NCBI RefSeq assembly: GCF_033807715.1
Contig: NC_084591.1
Coordinates: forward strand, 28,484,590 to 28,548,589
Length of the DNA: 64,000 nucleotides
Direction: 5' to 3'
From: Cololabis saira
Taxonomy: Eukaryota > Chordata > Actinopteri > Beloniformes > Belonidae
Part shown: positions 45,237 through 60,247 of the stretch, one piece after another
Layout of the letters: each line of letters starts with the position of its first letter
Numbering within the stretch: the first letter of the stretch is position 1
The notes under the pieces: model-generated
Seen by the model: only the letters and a program-made list of their open reading frames with translations
The model's database searches: none
What the model was told of the DNA's origin: nothing
Position numbers and translations under genes: made by a program

Positions 45237-48200
45237 AGATGGTGGCTTTGGTCTTTTGTTTTGTTGTGATGCAACGCGTGTGTTTGCTATAAGTGACACT
45301 AAGTTCACGGACTTAATTTTATCCTTTTAAAGTAGTCAACAAATGTGAAGCACTTTCATGAACCGGCCATGATGATATTATCTTCAGTCTTCAAGGGGAT
45401 TTTTTTGTTCTGCTTTTATATCTCTGCATCTCGTGCAGAGATATAAAAAACGAAGCGTGACTAACTCATTTGGTCCCCCCCCCCCACCACACTGTGAACT
45501 GCAGCGTTCCACGTTAGCTGTTATTCCGGATTTGAAATCAGCCACTTCACAGCTGCATTTGCAGGAGCAGGTCTCCACTGTTGCTTTATTCCACATCTCC
45601 ATCGCGGCTCCCTCGATAGATTCATGCCTAATCACAGAGACAACAGTACGTGTCCATTCAAGGCCCCAATTTGAATCTATTTCAAGTGCCAAATTGGTTA
45701 GTTTCTACACAGACGGCCTGCCAATTTTGTTCTACAACAAATGTTCATAGTTGTAGCAGTTTGTCACAAATGCACATAAGTCTTTATCAGGCTAGTTTTC
45801 TTTGTTAAAATCTACTGCTGACAGTGTGTGGTGGGTACAGACGATTTCAGAAAGCATTCTTAGCAGCAGCACTGAAGGCATGCTTCAAAAGTGATAAAAC
45901 TGATTTTCTAGTAAAGTGTGGTGCTTCTTATCACATTTAAACATTTGCAGTATCACAGCTCCATCCATCTCTTACACTTCCCCTCTCAATTTGCTTCTCC
46001 TTCTTGCTTATCATCGAAGAAACGCTGATGAGATTGCCTCCTTTTGCTAATCTGCTTGCAGCCCACACATTTGCAGGATTAGATGCACGCTCTCAGATAG
46101 ACGTATAGAGGACGGATGCATGAATGATTGAAGTTTTTCTACGAGTGCCCTTAATGTTAGCTGATTCCCTGCATTAAAGAATCCTCGAGTGATCTCTGCT
46201 GTTTACCTCATACAAATAGTGTCATCATAGGTGCGGGCGGATTCAGCTTATCTCCTTGATCAGACCGAAACGCATTCATTCAGTTTCTACATGAAGGGCT
46301 CATTCATGTACATATCTGGGTTAAGTGATTGGATTTTTTTTAAACAGTGTTTACCTTATAAAATTGCACATTGCATCTTTGATTTTATCTTCAAGTGTCC
46401 TTGCTCTTATATTCCCTATTACTGCTGTTAAGTTTTGTGCATTGTTTATTGCACTCATGCGCGAAAGAGGCAAAAGGAGGTAATCTAAGCCACTGATACG
46501 TGCCGCGTTAAGGGGGCTTGATGCATTATGTATGGATGCAGCGGTCTGAAAAAGACATGTGGTCCAATAATGATCTTGCAGGTCCCAATTAGTCTTCGTA
46601 CAAATGTTGGACTGCATTGGCTAAATTGATGGAAAAAAATAAGCAACTGGAGCCAGTGGAGGGATTATGGGGCTTGTATGATTTTTTTTTTTTTACCAGA
46701 TACAGTGGTACATGACATGCGGGAATTTGAGTTCACTTTGCAAACATTTGGTTATATTCTGTGAGACCTTGTAACTCATTTCTAGCAAATGAATACTATG
46801 ACTTAGGAATGATTCAGGGGGTTTGCTTGGAGCAAACCCAAGCAAGGAGGTGGAAGTAAGCTTTGATTTAAGTGAAGAGGTGTAGCTGACACCTTTACTG
46901 GGTCCCGCTACTTTGTTTTAAGAGGCGGTTTTGCTGAATTCCCAATGAAAGGAAAGTTTACCACAAATTTGGACAGCGTGGAGTTTGAAAAGATGGATTT
47001 CCTTGGGATTGTGATCCTCAAATCCTGGAAATCCAGCTGTTTTCTAAAGTAAAACTCACTGGAAAGGACAGTTGAATTCCTAGGCTTAATCCTGAAGCTT
47101 TTTCTCTAAGACATAGTGTGATTATGAAAACCATTTTATGTAATAGACATTTCTGTTGAATAACTTATAAGCTATGGTTTAAATATAGTCTGCGAACACA
47201 TCCGTACCCTATTTGCATACTGATTGTTGTATTTATATGCTGATATTTATTTCCTGTCCTGTTCATTTATGTGCTTCATAAAAGGGTCCATACCTCAGTT
47301 TTCACTGGTTTCTGTTGATAGTCCAGTTAATATGAGAAGTGAATCATTAAAAGCTATAAAACATCGGACAAGTATGCTGACTGTCACCAAGATGACGAGC
47401 ATTAAACTATTTTCAGTCTCAAGCAATCATATCTGCTTTATGAAGAGATGTGATTGAACGGGCACAATCGTATCCGTGCTGTTTTGTTAGCTCTGCGTTT
47501 GGACGATATTTCACCCACCTCTTTCTTTGTAAGAATTTTTTTTTCTTCTGCATATGAGAAACTTAAGCCTCTTAAAAGTCCTCCTCCCCACTTGTAATAG
47601 TTTTTTCCCCCTTAGGAGCTTTCTTCATGGCTTAGAAGCTCGGTGAATAAATAATCTTTTCCAGGATCTAGTCTAAACCTAAAGGGGAAGTTTTCAGAAA
47701 TTGTCACGTTTTGTGTAATTTTCACTTTTTATAACTAAGACTAACTCTGTACCAGAAATCATTGTGAATATGGTCCCAGATCTCTTTCGTGTGCTAGTGT
47801 CGATGCCTGCGTGTGGCCAGGGCATACCATTTGGATCATATTGATTTAACTTCAGCAAATACTATGGATGATACAACATGATCAGCCGGCTCATCGTGGA
47901 TTCCCCGAGGATGCACCAGTCAGCTTGAATTTACCGTACTTTGTTCCAGCAAAATCACTAACTTCTAACCGTGCCTTCAGACCCCGTCTTGCACATGCTG
48001 CCGCTGTTGACGCCCTGGGACATCAGTGGGGGTTTTTATGCTTCTTTCAGTCAGTTTAGCTGAGGTCTGCGGGTCTCTTTCTGTTTACCGCATTCTTCTT
48101 TTCTGCTCCCAGGGTTGGATCTCTCTGCATGTGTTGTCCTTCCATTATCACAATGTGCCAAGACAGGCAGCTCATCCTCTGACACTCCCACCCCCTCACC

Positions 48201-51200
48201 CTTCACCTCTCACTATGTGTGCTGCAGAAAGGAAAGGAAAGCTGCCTGCGTGGGATGGCGTTCCTGGAGAATGCAGAACCGGTGGTTCCGCTGCAGGCTG
48301 CCGTCCCTTTGCATTGGATTATGTTCTTGCCGCTGCTGCCGCTGCTGCACTCAGATCCCCTGCTCCATCCGTTCCCTTCATCCAAGCTCTTTGCTCATTC
48401 ATATGCTATGAGGGATCTCTGTTTTGATGCCTTGATTCTTTTCCTTCCGGGGTTGTGGGAGTCTGCACCTGTGGAGCACAGCACAACACACACGCACATT
48501 TGTGAGTGGAATTTGCTTGCATGCGCCCTATTTTAGCTGTAGGGAACCTGACTCTGGAAGCATTCACATTTGCCCGTTCATTTCCAGCTGCGAGGAAAAT
48601 AGGTGCAGGAGCTGTGGAGGCACCATGACAAATTGTGGAAAGCGAGTATCATCAGACTCCAGCTGCCAGGAGAGACTCACTTCTATAGAAGCTTAATGGG
48701 GACTGTGCATAATTTAAAAACCTATGGACCTGTTCAGCAACATCACGTTGAAGGTTCATTGCATTTCAATGAGAATACGGTAGTTTCTTTGCCATAATGC
48801 AGAACTTTGTATGTGTTTTAACTGTTAATATGGCAATGCACAGAGCATTGTCAGAGAAAGCCCTGAAACCTGCTGAACACACAAAAAAAAGGTTAGTTAA
48901 TTGCAGTTTAGTGAAAGTAAGTGTCTTGTGGTTATATATTAAATTGGATCCGTAGGTTTTGAGTGCCGCCGCACACTCCAGGCTTTATGTAAATGACAAG
49001 TACCTTAAGCACATATCAGCTCTCCGCCGCTGATTTTTCCTGTCAGCAGGTTGACTCACACGACACGCACACTCACTACTGTACAACAATGGCAGCACTG
49101 CCCCATTCTACAGATAAATGAAGCGGCCGTTAGATTCGTAGTCAAGCTTAAAGTGGCTCATATTACTCTGCTCCGTGTCCACGATCCCACAAGTGCCTTT
49201 CCGTTGTTTGGACTTGACTGAGCATTTCTGGACGTCTGGCTTCACAGCCCCCTTCCTGTTAGCTCATGACGAGCTTGTAACCCTCACCAGCTTCAGCACT
49301 TAATTCAGGTCGGGGCAGAGTGCAACCTTTTCCCACTGAGATTTAAATATCCCATCCATAATCCAAATTATTGAATAAGACGTAGCTCTATTACCGTAAA
49401 GACATCTCCCCAGGGAGTGGGAAATTGAAGCAAAATAGATTTTCCAGGATTCTGAGATGAAACAATCGTTCAACTCATGGAAAAAGAGTGAAACTGTAAA
49501 CATAAACCAGGCACATTAGAAGTCAAACTATTAGTTGCATCTTGATGGACCCGTAGAATCAGCCAAATGGTGATTAAGGAGGTGCATGGCTCTGCAGGAA
49601 CATGCAAACATGTTCCTCTGGGTTCCTTGTCAGGCCCTGTGTTAGAGAAAGAACAGAACGGCAGCCGCACTTTGCTGTTTTCTGTTCGAGGAATTATGAC
49701 TCGCACCTCCGGAGCTATAAAAGCAAACAGGAATCCAGGGCAGAAAGTCGATCGTCTAGTTGAAAGTTTAATTCACTTCATGTATATTTGAGAACTTCCA
49801 CTCATTAAAGGGAAACATGTCAGCCCGTCAGCCTGTTATGCTTGTGGTCCCTAGGAATTACTGCGGAGATTTTTTTTCTTCCTTTTCACCCTGTTTCTCA
49901 TTGTCTTATTTCTTGTAATAATTGAATTCATTAAGTGACATTTTTTTCATCAACTTGAAAGGAGGGGGATTTTCTCTGCCGTGCAGCACTGAATTATTTT
50001 TTGATATTGACAAAAATTAATCATATTGCCAATACCTGAGGGATGGGAAGCAAATAGAGCAGATCGGTATTAGAGACAGAAATCCTGTGCAACATTACAC
50101 GTGGGTGACCAAATAAAAAGAAGTACTTCCACTGAGGAGTTGTAGAAATCCTGCTCTGCTACCAGCAGACATCTAACAGCAACATCTGAACCACACAAGA
50201 GGGGATATTTAAGACTTCGAAGGAGATTTCCAGAGACTTGTAGAGGAGTGCCAAACATATTCAGATGAAAATTGATGGTCCAATAACTTTTTGTCACTGA
50301 TCTGTAAGAGTGATGGTTGTAGAGGATCTACTGTCCACTCACATTCTGACCTATACAAACGGACTAGGACCTGCCTGTGACCGATCAGACAATCAGAGCT
50401 TGTGTCTGTTAGCCCTGCCGTTCTTCCAGACCCCTCACCGCCATGGGAACCAGAGTAGTCTCTGCCTGTAGTCCAAACTCTTTAATATGACAGTGAGAGC
50501 TGGATCTTGGTGTACTACCTCACCTGTAGTCAGTGTGAAGCATAAATGTGGATGTAAACCTGAGATGTCTGTCAAACCATCCCAGAAATATTCAGCTTTT
50601 GCTTTCTTAGCTTCCCCACCAGGGCAGACTTTCTTTACCATCACTCTAGTATATCTTCAGGGTTTTTCACCTGATATCACTTTTGTCAGAAACAGTGGAC
50701 ATATGAAACGGAAAGTCTTGGTTAGACTGTGATTGTGGATGACAACTGTCTCTTTGGTGACACTGGTAACATCTTCATCCCCGCAGCAGATGTCCTCCTG
50801 TGTGATTTTCTTGTCATGCTGTGTTGCTTGACCAGTTATTTGTGAGAAAGTAGAGGTTCAACCCACGACACACCCCAGCCGGCCCAAGGTTAATCTCTTG
50901 TTCGTGTCCTTTTTGACAGTTTGACAGTGTGTTGGGGCTATAAAATTTGAAATCAGTTTCTTTCTATATATCCAGTCACCAGTGCTTGTAGTCATTGGGC
51001 AGTGGGCACACATTTTGAAGAAGTGATTTGCAATATTTTTTCGTAAAAATTGCTCAATGCATACATTAACATGCCTCTTCTTGTGTCCTGTGGAACTCTG
51101 TTTTTTAAATGAGAAAGTTTGCTGCTGTGGTTTGGCTTTAAATTTGAATGTGCTCATTGGGGGGTTTCACTGATTGGGGTGTCGCAGGCTTCAGGGCCTG

Positions 51201-52339
51201 ACAGAGTCCTCTAGTCTGAATGGAAGCTCATATGCAATGAGGTGGAAACTTTCCTCTTATACACACAAGGACATATTGGTAATCCTATACTTCTAAGATA
51301 CTATAATTAAAAGTTGTATTTCTACTTCAGTAATTGATTTTTGCATGTACTTAAGACTACTTGTATGGCTGCAAAAAAAAGCTGTTCCTTTGAATGCTTT
51401 CTCCAAACTCAGTCAAGTCACAGTTGCTGAAAATCTATCCTTTGGTCGTGTAGAGTCTCATTTTCTTTACTGCCCCATTTAGTGTCCACTTATTATATTC
51501 TCCAGCATGTCAGTGGACTTGCTGTTCTATTTCCTTTTTTTCCAAAATAATATATTCTCCCTTCCCAATATTCTCTGGAGCATCTGACAGACAATATGGG
51601 GCTCAGTGAATTCCCGAACTCATAATCCAATTTCATAATTCACAATTCCCCTCTCCTATTCACTTGCCAAGCCGAGAGCAGCAGGGGCGCAGGGGGATAT
51701 GCGCACTGATGTGTGGACTGTCAGTGCGAGTGAGCAGAAGGGGTGGAGGTTTTGTGCAGCAGACTTCTGTGATTGTTTAAAAAAGTGTAGTTTTAAAACC
51801 CTCTCTTCAGACGAGGTTCTGTCAGTTACAAGTCCACCATCTGCACGTAGAGTTCTGAAGTGACCGGCCAAAGGTGTTCAGTTTGTTTCTAAATGGAAAA
51901 AGTTTTTCAGCTTTTGTAACTCCTATAGATAATCAGTCATTTACATTTTGCGTTGAGGTACATAAGTACTCCTATAGTATTTTGCTGGCACTCCTATTGG
52001 GATTTAATTAATTTTAAGAGTTAGTTTTTCAGACTCCCTTTCCCAGACCACATCATCATTCCATGTTTTGTTCTTTTGTTATGACTGTAATTGCTACTGT
52101 ATATATCAATCAGCATATGTGATCAACACTCCTCCGCCCTCTAATTAGTCCAGTCCTTATTAATGCTATGCAGCAATAGCTTCTTCCTCCGCTCTGAACT
52201 CAAATACTCCATTCATGAACGTACAAGTGCAATATCGAATCACTCAAAGAGCAAGAGCTCTGATTTCACCAAGTTTGTGCTTCACTACCTCTTGTTGTCA
52301 TCCCTTTTTCCCTACATATTGGGTGGCAGAGACACACAG
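45237..52339. other. intronic sequence without recognised genes
   Basis: About 7.1 kb. A C-run lies at about 45475-45485 and a T-run near 46682-46694. Frames such as 48026-48427 and 48115-48411 cross a GCTGCCGCTGCTGC stretch and are composition-driven. No splice-bounded exon with a recognisable domain was found. Confidence 0.4.
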
Positions 52340-52743
52340 ATACCTTAGAGGAAGAAAACTCTGACGATGTAATTGATGGTGATGATGGCTGATCTGAACT
52401 GATGGCTGATGTTCTCTCCTCTCTCCTGTCCTCTCAACACCCAACCCATGGAGGCAGATGGCTGCTCTTCCCGAGTCTGGGTCTACCAGAGGTTTCTCCC
52501 TAAACGGGAGTTTTTTGTTTCCACAGTCACCCGGTGCTTGCTCAGGACGGGGGATCGTATTGTGGAAAAGTGTTGATGCAATCTGTTGGTTTCCTTAGCT
52601 ATGCAGTTATTGCTTTTTTGGTTTTGGCTTTGTATTAACTGGACTGATTTGGAATGAGTTGAAGTGTCTTGAAATGACATTTGTCATAATTTGGTGCTAT
52701 ATGCTATATAGATAAAACAGATTGAACTTCATTGAATTGATAA
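52340..52743 (+). repeat. fish LINE/SINE 3' tail with ATTGAA terminal repeats
   Basis: Contains GGCAGATGGCTGCTCTTCCC, CTACCAGAGGTTTCTCCCT, TTGCTCAGGACGGGGGATCG and finally GGTGCTATATGCTATATAG with TTCATTGAATTGA. This succession is the 3' end of a very abundant fish retroposon. No coding part remains. Confidence 0.65.
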
Positions 52744-55700
52744 GGTGCCACAATGAGGTGATGTAGATTTATTTACCCAATTTTTATTTCAGTTGACCGT
52801 ATGATCCCTCTCTACGATTTGATAAAAAAACGTAACACAAACATGAATTAGTTCAAGATGCCAAAGAGCCACTTAATATCATTTTTTGTCTTCACAAATG
52901 AGACGTCCAATTGGAATATCCATATAAATCATTCTTCATTGTAGGCCAATAATAAGCGATCAATATCTCTAACATGAATGATGTTTCAGTACGCATTAGC
53001 AGGCTGGCTAATTGACTGAGTGCAACAGTAAAATTGGTCTGAAAGCTTACCTGATTAGATTTAATCTGCAAAACCCAGCTGTAACAAAATACATGAAAGC
53101 AGAAGAAATATTTTTGATCTAAAGTCAGGGGATATTTTTATTTTTCTTAATTTTATCCCAGCTAGTTGGGAAGTAGTTTTTTCTAGGTCTTTTTTTGGTT
53201 GACATTTTTAATTGCACACCATTTTTAAGCTTTTTTTTGGGGGGGGGGGGGTTACTTTTAACAACAATAATGTGAAATAATTTTATCTGGTCTTACCTCA
53301 ATCTGAGGTTGTATTTATCCATTATCCATTTTTGATGAGGGTATGATGAACTTTATTCACATTTGGATTCCTTCCACAAACGTAATTTCACAGAAAACAA
53401 AGCTTTTAGAAAACTCCCTTTGGGTGAAAGAAATTCAACTTAGTTTGAAGCTGATTGTGCTTTTTTTTCTTCGTCTTCTTTTTTTTTTCTATTTTTATAT
53501 GTCCTCTATAGTGCTTCTGTCGATTGCTCTCCCATGTGGACAGTGCTGTGTGGACATTTTTTGAGAATGATGAAGGAGGAAAAGTCTTGTTTTAAAAATT
53601 ACTTGTGTAGCTGGGGATTTGGCCGTAGAGCACAAATCAGGAACTCAACCTCTGCACTCCTGCTGCATTGTTGCACTTCTGAATTACTCCAGAAAATTGA
53701 AGCCTAATGTTCTGCTGCCACGGTTGGATAAAGCATGTCTGTACAATTGTAGCAATGGAAAAGCATCGGGAGCAATTTTTGCACAAGCATTTTGAGGAAA
53801 TCTTCAAACTATTGTTTGAATTTGCTGATACACCGTGTGACTCGTCAAGTCGATTAGTAACCCGCATCGTGACAAGAAGGATCTGTCCAGTGTCAGAGCA
53901 TATTTGCAAAGGTTTTTTTTTTTTCATGCCATTAGGGAATCAAAGGGGACTTGTTTTCCCATGTGACACTTATTATTCATTCTTCATTTTCTGCGGGGTG
54001 GTGTGGAAATGCATTTGAGACGAGCAGCTATTCAGTAGGGAGCTGAGTGTCAAATAAAATCTTTCCCGCCAGACACATAGTCGGCCAAAGTGTTTGACGC
54101 ACTGAATGTGTAGATCTCTTAGATATATACCGTAGTTTTATGTGTGCCCCTATAAATGATCCCATGAAGGCATTTGTTGGAGCTTCTTTAACTTTTGCTC
54201 TACGGTAGGTGTGCATCCTGTGCCAAGCCAATCACTTAACCCTGACCGAGAGTGGAAGTGAATCAGAGGGGCTGTGGACCTGCATTTGTGTGTTATCATA
54301 ATACCAAAGCAGTGGCCCGGCTCTAATGTAAGAATGGGAAACTCTTGTCTCCCAGCTGGGGCTAGAGGGAGACAGCAACCAGCAGAAAACTGCATTTTCT
54401 TTAAAGTTAGGCCTAGCTGTCTTTTCTTTGCTCTTTCTTCTTACAGTAATCCATAGAGGACATCTTTGAGCATCTCTACTTTTTGTATGCAACAAGCGAT
54501 TCGTACTCATGTCTGTGTTTTTGTATGTTTGATGCACTAGACCAATTCGTTTAACACTAAAGAAAATGATCAAATGCATCTTAATTTGCATCTTAATCGT
54601 GACTGCACATAAGATTGGTGCTCTTGGATGAAGCAGTATGCCCCAGAGATGTGGGCACACAAAGCTGACCCTTGTACTCATCAGTTTATGCAGATTTCCC
54701 ATGCTTCTGTGGCTAAACAAAAGGTTTGACTGGCATCGTAAGAACTAGAGCAGGATTAGACAAAAACTCTAGGGGTTCTTTCCAAAGCTCTCCTTTGTGC
54801 ACGTCTTTGAATAGGAACATGGTTACCTGCGTCCGAGTGTCTGCCAACCACGTGTCGCCCATGCAGTTTGTGCCTTTGTTCACTATTTCTCTGCTCTTCC
54901 TTTGGCTGATAGAAATAGTTTGAGTTGTATTATTACTTTGAAAATGGCCACGGGTGCAGGGGCAAGCTGCCGGCGTGATTCCCATCTTTGTTGTTTGGTT
55001 GACTCTAAACTGCACCATTGTTCTAGCCGGTTACGCGGGAGGTTTACTCCTCTGTTTCGCTCAATGCATGTATTTGAAACGACAAGTGATTTCATCCTTT
55101 CTGTGTACCTTCCTCTTCCTTTGTGTCCTTAATTGTTCTGTATAATTCACCATGAGCAACTGGCCAGTTGCTGTCTTTACAGCTGGCTAAGAAAACACAA
55201 GAATAAGCCATTCATGCCAATCATGGCTTTAGTTGTAATTGGCTGGCCCAGACTGTAATCATTACCATAGGCTGTCTGATAAAAATGGCAACAACTCCTC
55301 TCCCTGATTGTCTAGAGGCATTTCAGCAAGATGTTATCTTCTTTTGCTCCTTTTTTTTTCTTTTTCTGGGAATGGGAGGGAGCCTCACCAGAGGGTCAAT
55401 TGTGCATGAACAGAAGATTACCACAAGAAGTCACTTTTCATTTGTGTTTTTCATTTTTTTTTTTTCTTCAGATTTAGCAATTACCTCCTGCACACTATTC
55501 ATCTCTGGCATGCAGTGGGTTGTAAATGACTACCGAAGCGAACTGTGTGTTTGTCGGCATATTTGCTTGCGTGTCAGATATTTGAATGTGCCACTGTCCA
55601 TGTGTGATCTGCAGCTTTCTTCGTCTTCTGAGACGTTGACCTGGTTTCTGGTGTCAAGTGCCAGCGGGGTCAGGGGTGGTGAAGTATGTGCTCCATTCAT

Positions 55701-58700
55701 CCTGAGAAGTACGCGTTTGACAGTATCAGACCACCATTAGGCCCTGCGATGATGTGTCACAGAGTTGTGAGCAGATGGGTGACGGTTGCCGTGGATGGTA
55801 ATGGATCTTTATTTTCAAAGATAACCTGTCAGGATTCATTTCACTACACAATATGATTCTGTAATAAAATGTGTTTCTCCCTTTATCCATCCAATCATAC
55901 ATGGTGAACACAGCAGTAAATGAGGCTTTTGCAAACTTCACTGTAAAACCGCTGGTGACTGTTACGGAAGAAAGACAGAAAACACATTAGGAGAGGATAA
56001 TATTTTGTCTTAAGTGATTTTTGATTTGACTGAGATTTGTAGTAGAATTCTTTGTTTCTTGGGTGAGCCTGTGTAGGCAGTCGGAATTGTTTTCTCTGTC
56101 CTACTGTATCATGATGTGTGTTTTCATGCCAAAAGCAAGTACCCTGCAGTGTATGGACTTGTGCCCGCTATCCTCTTCGGTTGTTTGGGCCTGTTAGCAT
56201 GGATGAATACAAATTGTGCAGAGTTCCTTATGGGTAGATGGGCTGTAGTGAGTAATTTCTGTAATCTTTTAACTTAGACATCGGTTTGCTCTGAGCAGGA
56301 TTTTGCCATTAGTCATCTCTCCCTGATAGGGGCCACAGTCATTTTATGTGGTTATTAATATTGTCAAACCACTCCAACGGTTTCTGGTGACCCTAAATAG
56401 AGGCTGACGTGTGAGTGCGCTGGTCTGTTGTCCCGAGCCACGACTATTATGTGCATTTTTGCCGGTCTGTTTGCCTCATTGGTAATCGTTTTTGTTTCTT
56501 TGACCCTCAGTTCAGCCTTAGGTGGTTTAGCTGGCCTTAGAGCCACGTCTCTTTCAGTGGGTACATACCACGTCCCTTAACTGGTTGCTGTTGCTGAGTG
56601 ACGGGGCATCGCACGGAAGCTTTTGAATCCCGTTTAATAAATAACAGATTTGCCTTGAATATTATTACCAGCATTTGGATTTTATTTGTTCGTAGATTCT
56701 CCATGTGGTTTAAATAAAAGCTCTATTAACCCCACCCCCCCTCTTTTTTAAGAACTCTTTATTTCCACTTACACTCTTAATCAGCATCAAAAAGAAAGTT
56801 AGTATTGGGAAAACTGGATGTCGGGGCAATAATTAATTCCTTTCACTTAACAATGAGAGTAAAGATCACTTTGTGTCTGGCATAAATCTACTAAAACATT
56901 TGACTGAATAAATGATTTCTACAACACAAAATAATTAACAAGATGCTAATCAAATAATTAATTTACAAACATCAGAAAATGCCGGAACAAAATGTTTTTA
57001 CATTTAGGAAACGTGTTTTTGCTAGTGCAGTCATTGGCTGGGTGCAGGGTGCTGTGTTCGATCCGAGCATGTTGCATGCTTTTAATAAATGTGCAGATGT
57101 TTGGCAAATGGTTATTGAAACACTTACCCATTTGCATGGTGGTTACGTATGTGCTTTAATACAAACTTAAAGCTCAGGAGGAACCTGCTCGCATCAGTAA
57201 TGCTGTCGCTTTAGATGCCAGTTCAGAAGAGGGAACATTTTATTCCTCTTAAAAACATGTTTTTATCCTTCTTCTCTCCCACAACTTTCCAAATTTTGTC
57301 TTTTTTCATATCTACGGTGGGCAACTGCAGCTGCAGAAAAAGATGGATGTGAGGGAAATGCAGTTGCGGTAACCAGGCGTGGAGTGTAACTACGCCTTTC
57401 TAGTCTTTCTTCATGGAATTTATTTCCCTGGAAAACTATCAAACCCACTGCCGCCATCCATCCCCGTTTAATCCTGCAGCTGGGGAATTTCAGCAAGACA
57501 TATAAACATGTCTGCTCTTTTCCATCCCTCAGCCAGTTCTTTACCAACTCCGTCCACCCGCCCTCCGTTCCCCATCCCTTTTCCTCTTCACCTTCAGTGC
57601 TCTTCTTCCCTCTTTCTTCATTTCTTCATTCTTCCCACAATCTCAGAACTCACTTTTCTATTCTGCTGCAAAAGTGAACTAGGTTTTATCTGAGTTCTGG
57701 CAAACATTCGTTCTCAGCCGCAGTCCTCCTCTCCTCCACTCAGTCCTTCTACCCCCTCATCTGGTGTCCTTCTCACCTCTTCTGTGCTCTCCTCCTTTTC
57801 GTCTCCTTTCCAATTTCCTCTGCTCAAATGAGATGTAGTGTAGTGAGGAGAGTGTGTACATTCCTTATCACCAGCTCCTGTCTGGGTATATGTTGGACGG
57901 AAATAGGCATTCAATGAAACCGAGAGTGCTGCTGTGCAAGCACACACTCGGCTGGTCTATAGGTATTCGTATTTGTGTGTGTACACGCATGCGCGCACAT
58001 ACACAAGTTACTGATTAAGGTCACCCTCTTTCTCATGTCATTATTTTTGCCATTATCTTCTCTTGTCTTTTCCCGTCTTGCTTGTTTTTTCCTCTTTCTA
58101 TTTTCCGTCTTTTACTATTTCTTTTTTACTGTCTTCATTTTTTCATTATCAGTCTGTCCACTGGCTTGAACTCTTTTACCTTTCTTTTATATAGAAGTCT
58201 CTCTACTTTCACTTTAAATTTGTAAAAGAGCAAGTATGAAACGTGTGCCTGTCTATCCCCCCCCTCATTCTTGCCCTCATGCCCCGCCATGTTCCCTCAT
58301 GCATAGTAGATGTGTTCGGCAACAATAGCAGAGCGACTGACTGTACAACCCTCTTGTTTTCTACACTGCTGCGCTGTCTAGCATTTGAATGTCGTCTGTC
58401 TTCGCGTAAGTTGTCTCAGAGTGCGCTCTCTCACAGAGCAGCTCTCTGAGCAAAATGGGCTTTTGTTTTTAGCAGGATGGTCTTCCCACAAACTTTTCAG
58501 CACTGCTCTGCTACTGACTCTTTTACTTTCCCTACACTTGTGAAGATAGCTTGAGATCTTAATTGGATAGCGGTCAACCCTAAAGACGAATGTAATGCCT
58601 ATTAAAGTGAGCAGATCAGTAATTGATAGGTAGTATTACCCTTAAGACTGTGTTGCTCTATCACTTCATGCCATTGATCAGCTGGAGATGGCATTGAAAG

Positions 58701-59604
58701 GTTTTCTCAATGTCCTTGTTTTGATATTATAATTATTTTGACTTTAGGATTATCCATAGTGTTTAATCCAATATTTTGCACACCATTTTCATGTAATGCC
58801 TTTTTCAGAAGTTAGCATCTACTGAGATAAGCACATTGGAATTTAAATAAAACAGATGCTGTATTAAGCTAAATAAACAAGCAGTAAGAAATTAAATTGT
58901 GGGAATAAGCATCGATAACAGGCACCATTTGCAGGAAAGATGGGAAAAAAACACTATGATCAAAGGAAAGAGGAAATGAAGTCATTCTGTTATGTTAATA
59001 TGAGCTCATTACTCAGGGTAGTCTTGTTTTAGTCCCTCCGTCAGCGTGTACTCAGACATTTATAGTATGATTCGTGTTGCCACATCGAAATATGCTGCTC
59101 TGCCTCCAGCTCATGCTCAAATCAATGTGGTTGCCCAAGGCAATGGACTTCAGTATTAAAACCCCCGACAGGGTGCATCGGGTTGCCCAGGGAGATGACT
59201 GCAAGTGTCCAGAGACACCTGTAGCATTAGAACAGTCTGGGATGCTTTATGTCTTGTCAGGTCTGAGTCAGCTACTTTCTATAAAGAGCTTGGAAATTAA
59301 TGCGTTTACTGCGGTTTAAATCATGAATGACATTGCATGAATTGGGCTTGTATTCAGAAATGGTTAATAACAAATTGCATATTGGTTGAATGTGATTAAA
59401 CTGTGCCGTTTCCTCTTTTCTCTTCTTCTAACATCTATTTTTGGACAGGAGAGGATTTTTTTTGATACACCACTAAGACAAAAGCTTGTGAGCAAAATCT
59501 CCGGAGTATCTTAATGACTCCAGCATTATTCAGTCTTCTAAATTATATCTTAATGGGGTAAAAAAAAATGTCTGAGACCATTTGCTCAAAAGGGATTCAT
59601 TTTT
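52744..59604. other. intronic sequence without recognised genes
   Basis: About 6.9 kb. A T-run followed by a 13-base G-run lies at about 53231-53251. Pyrimidine-rich stretches occupy about 57505-57660 and 58020-58200. The 151-codon frame at 55285-55740 is hydrophobic with no domain. Confidence 0.4.
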
Positions 59605-59790
59605 TAGCTTTAGTCAGGATTTAGATCACGTCATAGCACGGGAACATCACTGGTGAAAGTTACCAATGATCTCCTCATGGCAACAGACTTGCATCTCGAC
59701 TTTTCCTATTAGATTTCAGTCCCACATTTGATACGATGGATCATTATATTACAGAGGCTTAAAAGTGTTTTTATTTGCTTAGTTTAACTC
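59605..59790 (+). mobile_element. short L2-type LINE reverse-transcriptase scrap
   Basis: Conceptual translation around 59615-59690 gives RSRHSTGTSLVKVTNDLLMA, then a degraded equivalent of the AFDTVDHHILLQRL motif near 59730-59770, with frameshifts. This is the segment of an L2-type RT around its first catalytic block. It is isolated and inactive. Confidence 0.5.
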
Positions 59791-60247
59791 ATATTCATCT
59801 GACTCCAGTTTGGTCATGTGGACACGTTGTGTTTCTCACAGACCAGTCATTCATGATGATCCAGAGTTACAGAATGTGAACGACAGTGAAACTCTGATGC
59901 AGATCAAATCAGCGAGCTCTTGACCGCCTGAAAACATCTCAATCCACTTCAAGCGGATCTAATACCTGAAGTGAGCATTGTGGGTAAGCACAACGTAAAC
60001 AAATGTATATAGCAAAAAGTGGGAAGAAAAATGTTAGATGTGGAGTGAGGACAAGGTTAAAGCACTGATAGAAGTATGGTTAGAGGAAATTATATCACAA
60101 TTCCTGATGAGCAATCACAAGAGCAATGACGTTTGCAAACTAACTGGTGGGGAAGTAGTACTAGTGTCCTTCAGTAAGTCACAGCATCACGACAGTTGAA
60201 GAGGAGAATATGTTATTCAAAATGTTCGGTTTATTTGACAAAGTACA
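59791..60247. other. unassigned spacer
   Basis: Nothing recognised between the LINE scrap and the long-inverted-repeat element. Confidence 0.35.

Noticed and set aside
48026..48427. 133-codon frame with an alanine run as a possible exon
   Set aside because: The alanine run comes from a GCTGCCGCTG stretch and neighbouring frames are equally open; no domain or good splice pair.
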